Positions 13,857-18,534 of a DNA stretch of 18,534 nucleotides are shown piece by piece; the stretch's first letter is position 1; every line of letters starts with the position of its first letter. The stretch comes from Treponema sp. (GTDB taxonomy: Bacteria > Spirochaetota > Spirochaetia > Treponematales > Breznakiellaceae). The stretch spans positions 1-18,534 of the forward strand of contig JAIRXN010000207.1 of the NCBI GenBank assembly GCA_031268245.1, given 5' to 3'. The notes beneath the pieces were generated by a model that saw nothing but the letters and a program-made list of their open reading frames with translations, had not been told where the DNA came from and did not search any database. Position numbers and translations under genes: made by a program.

Positions 13857-14527
13857 AGCTCAATAAACCATATTGATAACCAGTGGCATACCGCTCCGGC
13901 AAGAACAAATACATGCCACACCACATGGGAGCCCCTGCGGTTTCCCCTGGCATACCAGAGAGTTCCCAGAGTATAGGAAATTCCTCCGGCCAGAAAGAAA
14001 ACGATGGAAGCCCTTGTAAGTACCCTGAAAAGCCTTGGGAGCCCCCAGATACAGGCCCATCCCATGAGGATATAGATTATCAGTTCCGCCTTTTTGATAG
14101 GGCGCCAGTTTGCCGCATAGAGGCTTATCCCCGCGGCCGCCAGGGTCCATTCAATGCCGAAGTAGACCCAGCCCATGGCGCCGCCGAAGCCGAGGAGGCT
14201 GTAGGGGGTGTAGGTACCGGCGATGAGTATGTAGATCGCCGAGTGGTCGAGGATCCTGAATACCCGTTTGGCGCCTTCATGCTGTATGGCGTGGTAGAGG
14301 GTGGAAGCAAGAAACATGATCGCCATGGAAGAACTGAATAATACATAGGAAGCAAGGGCCAAATGACTGTAGTTTCCCGTCTTTACGGAACGGTACACGA
14401 GCAGTACCAGACCCGTTATGGCGAATAATGCCCCCAGTCCATGCAGAATAGAGTTGGCTATTTCCTCTCCGGGAGTCTGAAAGGGCAGAGGAGAAGGGAA
14501 TCCGCCCTGTTTTCCGTTTTTTGACAT
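13838..14527 (-). CDS. Hemolysin III/PAQR-family membrane protein
   Basis: A 229-residue integral membrane protein with about seven hydrophobic segments. It has the family's conserved points: EEIANSILHGLGALFA at the first helix, FLASTLYHAI, FRILDHSAIYILIAGTYTP, and near the end SHVVWHVFVLAGAVCHWLSI. The Ser/His/Asp/His set (SxxxH, LDH, HxxxH) is thought to bind a metal in PAQR proteins. The name comes from a Bacillus hemolysin; physiological function in most bacteria is unknown and haemolysis should not be assumed. ATG at 14527 is used; GTG at 14542 is an alternative but its GGAG overlaps the start codon. It lies downstream of the sigma-like gene and upstream of STAS; hairpins separate all three. 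Its C-terminal residues LAKLG derive from repeat DNA. Confidence 0.88.
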   Translation of the reverse strand: MSKNGKQGGFPSPLPFQTPGEEIANSILHGLGALFAITGLVLLVYRSVKTGNYSHLALASYVLFSSSMAIMFLASTLYHAIQHEGAKRVFRILDHSAIYILIAGTYTPYSLLGFGGAMGWVYFGIEWTLAAAGISLYAANWRPIKKAELIIYILMGWACIWGLPRLFRVLTRASIVFFLAGGISYTLGTLWYARGNRRGSHVVWHVFVLAGAVCHWLSIWFIELLAKLG

Positions 14528-14582
14528 ATACTTTTGCGACACTCCAATATTCTCCGGGTTGCGGGCCTTTTTTTAGGGCGCG

Positions 14583-14610
14583 TTGCTCAGAAACTAAAGT
14601 TTCTGAGCAA
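14583..14610. repeat. 13-bp perfect hairpin between sigma-like and hemolysin III genes
   Basis: TTGCTCAGAAACT (14583-14595) is perfectly complementary to 14598-14610 with AA between. Its inner GAAACT/AGTTTC arms resemble the CAAAACT/AGTTTTG arms seen elsewhere. In the minus direction it lies 17 nt after the sigma-like stop but is not followed by a T-tract. Confidence 0.6.
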
Positions 14611-14626
14611 ACTATTCGTGTAAGAT

Positions 14627-15505
14627 TCAACGGAGTTTCTGTTCCTTTTTCCACCATTTCCTGAGGGCATGGAGATTACTGTCGATAGTTCCCTTTGGGA
14701 CATTTAAGACTTGTGCAATCTGGCGGTTGGTGGCATCCAGCTTGATTCCCTGCAGGCGCTTCTTCATGGCCTGCAGCCGGCGGCGGGCCCGGTCCAGCTT
14801 TCCCTGAATTTCCAGAGAGAGTCCGGTGTTTTCATTTACCTTGAGAAGCCGCTTTTCAAAAGCAATACAGCGGTAAAACTGCAGATGAATCCGCTCCCTT
14901 AGCTCACGGACTTCATCGTCCCGTTTTAACCGCAGGGAGCGCAATTTATCGATCAGGAAGCGGAGCTTTTCCCTGTCGATTCCGAGGGAAGAGGCGCTGC
15001 GATCCAAAAAATCATCAGAAACAAAATAATAGGATTTCAAAAACAGGATGAGAAGCTGACGCGGGTTGGATACGGTATTCCCGGCGGCCTGCATCCAGGG
15101 TGTCCCCCGGCGTTCCGGCGACTCGTTCAGGCCGGCCTCTTCCCCGTATTCAGGCTCCTCGTTGTAGACCCACAGATCCCCGGCCTGGACAGTCCATGCG
15201 GCATTTTCGGTAATGCTGTGTTCAATCTGCCTTGACCAGTATTCCTTTGCAGTCCATCTTACCAATGCGTTTATATAACTGCTAAAAGAGGCCCCCTTAT
15301 CCTTGTACCTTGTGACGGCTTTGGAAAGCCGCGGATAGAGCCAGGAAAAATAATCCGAACACTGTTCCTTATCCCAGCCAAAAAGATGATACCGGTAGTA
15401 ATTTTTCAATATTGATGTGAAGATCAATCCTTCAAACTGCTTTTTTTCCAGGAGTCCCAGAGAATATTCCCGGTAAAGATCGTTTAGACAAATTCCTCCT
15501 TCCAT
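14627..15505 (-). CDS. Sigma-70-like protein (region 2 and region 4 type)
   Basis: A 292-residue soluble protein. Residues about 45-90 (WDKEQCSDYFSWLYPRLSKAVTRY, then GASFSSYINALVRWTAKEYW) resemble sigma region 2, where an SF-xx-Y-xx-x-xR segment precedes the promoter-melting helix. The C-terminus (about 258-285, NRQIAQVLNVPKGTIDSNLHALRKWW) reads as a region 4 helix-turn-helix. The middle is longer than in ECF sigma factors and basic (RARRRLQAMKKRLQGIK). Family identity is by eye; it could be a specialised regulator that has lost polymerase function. ATG at 15505 is used. Codons 2-4 spell a strong AGGAGG, which raises the possibility of a downstream start, but no ATG, GTG or TTG lies in frame at the right distance. 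It is followed by the hemolysin III and STAS genes. Confidence 0.65.
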   Translation of the reverse strand: MEGGICLNDLYREYSLGLLEKKQFEGLIFTSILKNYYRYHLFGWDKEQCSDYFSWLYPRLSKAVTRYKDKGASFSSYINALVRWTAKEYWSRQIEHSITENAAWTVQAGDLWVYNEEPEYGEEAGLNESPERRGTPWMQAAGNTVSNPRQLLILFLKSYYFVSDDFLDRSASSLGIDREKLRFLIDKLRSLRLKRDDEVRELRERIHLQFYRCIAFEKRLLKVNENTGLSLEIQGKLDRARRRLQAMKKRLQGIKLDATNRQIAQVLNVPKGTIDSNLHALRKWWKKEQKLR

Positions 15506-15642
15506 CCGCCGTCCCCCTTCTATACCAAAATAAATATCGGTAGTACATGGGCATTGAAACGGGAATTTGCTTTAATAGTGGTGACAAATGTAACAGGTTT
15601 TTTGGGGAAAGGGGTCAAATTTGAACAAATCAGCGCCGGTTT

Positions 15643-16644
15643 TCAGAGAACTTTTTTGAAGGCTTCCAGCAGTTTAGGCCGCAGTTCTTCGATTTTACCG
15701 GGATATTTGAAGCCCGCGGCATTTTTGTGCCCTCCGCCGCCGAATTCGGCTGCAATGACCGACACATCTACCCTGTCCCGGGATCGCAGACCCACGGTAC
15801 AGGCTTCCGGGCTCTCCTGCCGGATGATGCAGATAGCCTCTACTTTGTCTACGGACTGGAGCATCATGTAGAGAGAGTCGGAATCACGGCCTTCAAGACT
15901 GTATTTTTGGGTTTCTTCAAAGGTTTCCCAGCTCAGGATAAGCTTGCCGCCGAAGCGGGTCTGGGAACGCGCCAAAATGATCCCCATAAGAATCCGGGAG
16001 TCGTGGCTCTTGCCTCCGTGTATCCGTGCAAAGATCTGTTTGGGATTTGCCCCTGCCCGGATCATGTCTGCAGCCGCATCGAAGGCGGCGGCCCCTGTGT
16101 CATCCACATGGCGGAAGAAACCGCTATCGGTACAGAGGCCAAAGAGGAGCAATTCAGCCTCTTCCCGGTTCGGCTCCATGCCCAGCGCCTGGATTATACG
16201 GAGGATCATGAAGGTTACCGAAGGAGCATTAATATCAAGGTACAGAGACGCCTGATCGCCGGAAGGAGGATGATCCCCTGTTTCAGGCTTCCCTTCGACG
16301 GCTCGTGCATGGTGATCGACAACTGCCAGGGGCAGTCCTTTTAGAAAAGGCGCCATATCCCCTGTCCGTTCAACCGTGGAACAGTCCGCGAGGATCACGG
16401 AAGCCCCCTCCTTTTCCTCCGCGGAAAGCCGGGAAACAAAAGAAGGGGCAAAAGAATTAATTTCAGTACGTTTGAAGGGGCCGGCCGAACAGGCAATGGC
16501 CTTTTTCCCCAGACGTTTCAGTATGGAACACAGGGCCAGTTGACTGCCTACGCAGTCGCCGTCCGGCTCCTCGTGCCCCGCAATGATGAATTTTTTGCCG
16601 TCTTGTATAAACCGGATTAAGCTCTCCGGTACCTGTGCTTCCAA
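15643..16644 (-). CDS. DHH/DHHA1 phosphoesterase (NrnA-like)
   Basis: A 333-residue soluble enzyme with all the DHH-family metal ligands: GHEEPDGDCVGSQLAL (H24, D28, D30), ILADCST (D87), VVDHH (D110-H111-H112) and LCTDSGFF (D173). The C-terminal DHHA1 signature GGGGHKNAAGF is at about 302-312. Stand-alone proteins of this layout are manganese-dependent nanoRNases and pAp phosphatases (NrnA); related ones hydrolyse c-di-AMP or pApA, so substrate assignment stays open. The start is TTG at 16644, 5 nt after the stop of the upstream exported-protein gene; no Shine-Dalgarno is evident, suggesting translational coupling. No better start exists before the catalytic histidine. It is probably transcribed from the promoter at 17140-17168. 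Confidence 0.9.
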   Translation of the reverse strand: MEAQVPESLIRFIQDGKKFIIAGHEEPDGDCVGSQLALCSILKRLGKKAIACSAGPFKRTEINSFAPSFVSRLSAEEKEGASVILADCSTVERTGDMAPFLKGLPLAVVDHHARAVEGKPETGDHPPSGDQASLYLDINAPSVTFMILRIIQALGMEPNREEAELLLFGLCTDSGFFRHVDDTGAAAFDAAADMIRAGANPKQIFARIHGGKSHDSRILMGIILARSQTRFGGKLILSWETFEETQKYSLEGRDSDSLYMMLQSVDKVEAICIIRQESPEACTVGLRSRDRVDVSVIAAEFGGGGHKNAAGFKYPGKIEELRPKLLEAFKKVL

Positions 16645-16649
16645 AGGGC

Positions 16650-17072
16650 TTAAAATTCCAGCTTGATGGTATCTATGTTTTCAAAACGGTCGTCAATATT
16701 CACGCCCACAGGTATGGCTCCCCAGGTTTCGTGGCTGTTGACGCGGTGCACATAGAGACGCACATGGCTGAATTCACCGTTCTTGTAGTAGACAGCCAGA
16801 TAGGGCCAGGCCCTGGGCGCCTGCAGTGTGATAATATCTCCCTTGCCGGCGGCAGTATTGAACCATTCAAGGGGAAGATAGCTGTTGGCAAAACGGTTAA
16901 TCCCCTTACGGTAGGTAACAACATAACCTTTGCGGTAGGTATAGACCTTCTCCAACGGAACCTGGACACAGAAAAACTCCGATTCCTTGTCCGGCGGCAA
17001 TTCGGCGAAAACAGACAGGCTAAAAATTCCGCCAAATACACAAAGGAACGCAGCCAGGAATAATTTTTTCAT
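16650..17072 (-). CDS. Small exported protein of unknown function
   Basis: A 140-residue protein with a clean signal peptide: MKK, hydrophobic LFLAAFLCVFGGIFSLSV, cleavage likely after FA (SVFA-ELPP, near residue 23). The mature part is about 117 residues, rich in aromatic and beta-type sequence (FFCVQVPLEKVYTYRKGYVVTY, ITLQAPRAWPYLAVYYKNGE, HVRLYVHRVN), consistent with a small beta-sandwich in the periplasm. No family is recognised. AAGGAGG (17083-17089) lies 10 nt before the ATG, an excellent ribosome site. A consensus-like promoter lies upstream and a DHH phosphoesterase gene starts 5 nt downstream. Co-transcription with a cytoplasmic nuclease gives no obvious clue to function. Confidence 0.75.
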   Translation of the reverse strand: MKKLFLAAFLCVFGGIFSLSVFAELPPDKESEFFCVQVPLEKVYTYRKGYVVTYRKGINRFANSYLPLEWFNTAAGKGDIITLQAPRAWPYLAVYYKNGEFSHVRLYVHRVNSHETWGAIPVGVNIDDRFENIDTIKLEF

Positions 17073-17088
17073 TTGGCACAGACCTCCT

Positions 17089-17137
17089 TGATTTCAGAAA
17101 TCTCTGATTTCAAAAATCCTCGATTTTCGAACAGCCT
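17089..17137 (-). repeat. 16-nt tandem repeats with alternative hairpins in a 5' leader
   Basis: Three units of 16-17 nt are in tandem: TGATTTCAGAAATCTC (17089-17104), TGATTTCAAAAATCCT (17105-17120) and CGATTTTCGAACAGCCT (17121-17137). On the mRNA, GATTTC from 17102-17097 can pair with the GAAATC at 17111-17106 or, over five pairs, with the next one at 17095-17090, which abuts the AAGGAGG site. The third unit contains a GGCTGTTC motif like the dispersed repeats. Confidence 0.6.
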
Positions 17138-17139
17138 TG

Positions 17140-17168
17140 ATTATACCTCACGAAAAACGTAATATCAA
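17140..17168 (-). promoter_or_regulatory. Consensus-like sigma-70 promoter for the exported protein and DHH genes
   Basis: On the minus strand TTGATA (17168-17163) and TATAAT (17145-17140) are 17 nt apart, nearly a perfect consensus. Transcription should begin near 17133, giving a leader of about 60 nt that contains the tandem repeats. Confidence 0.8.
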
Positions 17169-17183
17169 GGCATCGTTTGAAAT

Positions 17184-18134
17184 TTACCCGGCGCAGCCCG
17201 GCATGGTGGCAAGCATGAGAGCTTTTATCGTATGTTTACGGTTTTCTCCCTCGTCCCAGGCCCGGCTGGAAGGACCGTCGATTACACCGTCAGTTACCTC
17301 CTCGCCCCTTATTGCCGGCAGACAGTGCAAAAAAATCGTGTCTTTCCGGCCGGTTCTGTTCATTAAAGCCTCGTTCACCTGAAAGGGCTTGAGAAGCCGT
17401 ACCCGTTCTTCCTTCTTGCCCTCTTCCCCCATGGAGGCCCAGACATCGGTATAGATCGCATCGGCTCCCTCGACTTCGGCAAGGTCTTCCGTTATGCGGA
17501 TCTGCGCCCCGGAAACGGCGGAGATTGAGAGGCATGTTTCGACGAGTTCCCGGTCGGGGTTCAGAACCGCTGGGCTAATCACCGTAAAGTTGATTCCCAG
17601 TTTTGCCGAGATCACCATGAGGGAACGGGCTACGTTATTCCGGCCGTCACCTGAAAAGCAGAGTTTCTTCCCCGCGGAAGCGCCGCAATTTTCCTCCAGG
17701 GTCATGATATCGGCCAAAACCTGGGTTGGGTGGAACTGATCGGTAAGGCCGTTGTAAACCGGCACCCCCGAATATTCGGCAAGTGTTTTTACGGTTGACT
17801 GTTTGAAACCGCGAAACTGAATGGCGCTGAACATCCTCCCTAGAATCCGGGCGGTATCCTCCACAGATTCCTTTACGCCCATCTGTATATCCTGGGTTGA
17901 AAGAAAAACAGGATGCCCGCCTTCCTCTCCAAAAGCGGTTTCGAAGGCGCATCTTGTCCGGGTAGAACGTTTTTCAAAGAGCAGAGCCAGAGTTTTTCCT
18001 ATAAAACGCTGATTCACTTCCCCTTTTTTGCTCTGAGCCTTAACTTTTACGGCAAGATCCAGCAGATAACGGATCTCCTCGGCACTGTAATCCAGTAGAG
18101 TGAGCAGGGATCGCCCTTTTAAATTCACGGACAT
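17184..18134 (-). CDS. argF: Ornithine carbamoyltransferase
   Basis: A 316-residue enzyme that transfers the carbamoyl group from carbamoyl phosphate to ornithine, giving citrulline in arginine synthesis. Key motifs are present: FEKRSTRTRCAFE (S57-T-R-T-R61, carbamoyl-phosphate loop), FHPTQVLAD (H135-P-T-Q138), DVWASMGEE (ornithine-binding SMG loop) and HCLPA near the C-terminus. The SMG loop and STRTR distinguish it from aspartate carbamoyltransferase. Length is typical. ATG at 18134 matches the family N-terminus (MSVNLKGRSLLTL), though GGAGG is 12 nt away; an in-frame ATG at 18167 adds 11 atypical residues and lacks a ribosome site. No other arginine genes are nearby. A catabolic (arcB) role cannot be excluded from sequence, since no arc genes are in view. 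Confidence 0.93.
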   Translation of the reverse strand: MSVNLKGRSLLTLLDYSAEEIRYLLDLAVKVKAQSKKGEVNQRFIGKTLALLFEKRSTRTRCAFETAFGEEGGHPVFLSTQDIQMGVKESVEDTARILGRMFSAIQFRGFKQSTVKTLAEYSGVPVYNGLTDQFHPTQVLADIMTLEENCGASAGKKLCFSGDGRNNVARSLMVISAKLGINFTVISPAVLNPDRELVETCLSISAVSGAQIRITEDLAEVEGADAIYTDVWASMGEEGKKEERVRLLKPFQVNEALMNRTGRKDTIFLHCLPAIRGEEVTDGVIDGPSSRAWDEGENRKHTIKALMLATMPGCAG

Positions 18135-18228
18135 GGTTATGTATAGCCTCCGGAGAAACTTTAGCATGGAGCAGATACGAAGACAAGTAGAGTGAGCCTG
18201 TTGGAAGTAAAATACGGAACTTGTCCTG

Positions 18229-18253
18229 AAAGCCGAAGTCTTGGAACAGCCTC
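18229..18253 (-). repeat. GAGGCTGTTCC-type repeat, copy 2, upstream of argF
   Basis: On the minus strand the 25 nt match 2440-2464 at 22 positions. About 40 nt further down the same strand, at 18205-18193, TTCCAACAGGCTC could form a long imperfect hairpin with its left arm (10 of 13 pairs). It lies about 95-120 nt upstream of the argF start, so it may be in the argF leader or promoter region. The remaining AT-rich sequence at 18254-18308 holds T-runs but no promoter I would assign firmly. Confidence 0.6.
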
Positions 18254-18308
18254 ACATATCCGGCTTATTTTTCGCTTTTTTGTATTTTTTTATGCCGATA
18301 CTTAATTA

Positions 18309-18534
18309 GTGATCCAACTGCACTTTTTTCTCCGTTACCGTTCCCAACTCAGCCGGATATGCCCGGAACTGGTAACTCATCTCGAAAAGATCGGTTCCGG
18401 TGCGGCCAGGGATGCCGGAGGCAAAGCCAAAAAGGGCAGGCGGCTCCTTTCCGCACTATTTGATGAGGATTCCATTGCCTTTTGGCTCGATATGCTGATC
18501 TGCCTTAAAACCATTGACACGGCGCTGAAAGAGG
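18309..18534 (+). CDS. Partial hypothetical protein, runs off the window
   Basis: An open frame from GTG 18309 to the window edge gives 75 residues without a stop; a TAA six nt upstream (18303-18305) limits extension. The translation looks protein-like: a basic helix-prone segment (LVTHLEKIGSGAARDAGGK, KKGRRLLSALF) and then DEDSIAFWLDMLICLKTIDTAL, which reads as an amphipathic or hydrophobic helix. No family is recognised. There is no Shine-Dalgarno; a weak -35/-10 pair (TTGTAT at 18278-18283, TTAATT at 18301-18306) would put the start point almost on the GTG. A later start is possible. The gene is divergent from argF. Confidence 0.5.
   Translation, partial: MIQLHFFLRYRSQLSRICPELVTHLEKIGSGAARDAGGKAKKGRRLLSALFDEDSIAFWLDMLICLKTIDTALKE

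Noticed and set aside
15615..15624. TCAAATTTGA palindrome in the 137-nt gap before the sigma-like gene as an operator
   Set aside because: A single 10-bp AT-rich palindrome without a well-placed promoter is not enough. A TTGACC hexamer overlaps it but its -10 partner is poor. Nothing else was found in 15506-15642.

Overview
The window looks like a chromosomal segment of a spirochaete, most likely a Treponema relative with fairly high GC. This is an inference from content. There is a TolC/adaptor/RND efflux operon whose adaptor lacks the alpha-helical hairpin, as in Borrelia BesA, together with PilZ, STAS and ComFB-type signalling proteins and an arginine-pathway gene. No phage, plasmid or CRISPR signature is visible.

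Layout. 13-2227 (+) is a two-gene cassette: a radical SAM protein ending in a helix-hairpin-helix, and its DUF4130-type partner, an uncharacterised DNA-metabolism pair. 2228-2525 has no gene and holds four tandem hairpins, three of them inside a 130-bp element with terminal inverted repeats and 6-bp flanking direct repeats. 2526-9140 (+) is the efflux operon (outer-membrane channel, adaptor, RND pump), with a Gfo/Idh/MocA oxidoreductase starting 3 nt after the pump gene. 9170-9278 is a tRNA-Pro(UGG) with a clear promoter. 9325-11318 (-) is an HD-domain phosphohydrolase followed by a ComFB-domain protein. From a divergent promoter region, 11413-13436 (+) carries an exported Ala/Glu/Thr-rich protein and a PilZ protein. 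13446-15505 (-) carries a sigma-like protein, a hemolysin III membrane protein and a STAS anti-sigma antagonist. 15643-17072 (-) is a small exported protein plus a DHH phosphoesterase behind a consensus-like promoter. 17184-18134 (-) is ornithine carbamoyltransferase. A gene on + starts near 18309 and runs off the window.

The most unusual layer is intergenic. Short palindromic repeats sit at nearly every long gene boundary. One 35-nt hairpin occurs twice (2303-2337, and inverted at 9285-9319, 32 of 35 identical). A GAGGCTGTTCC motif starts hairpins at 2440 and, inverted, at 18253. Hairpins with CAAAACT/AGTTTTG arms occur at 2450 and 13833, the second supplying the last codons and stop of the hemolysin III gene. 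They resemble REP or MITE-like mobile palindromes rather than terminators, because T-tracts are missing.

Functional calls rest on motifs read by eye. Starts, promoters and the repeat families are the least certain parts.
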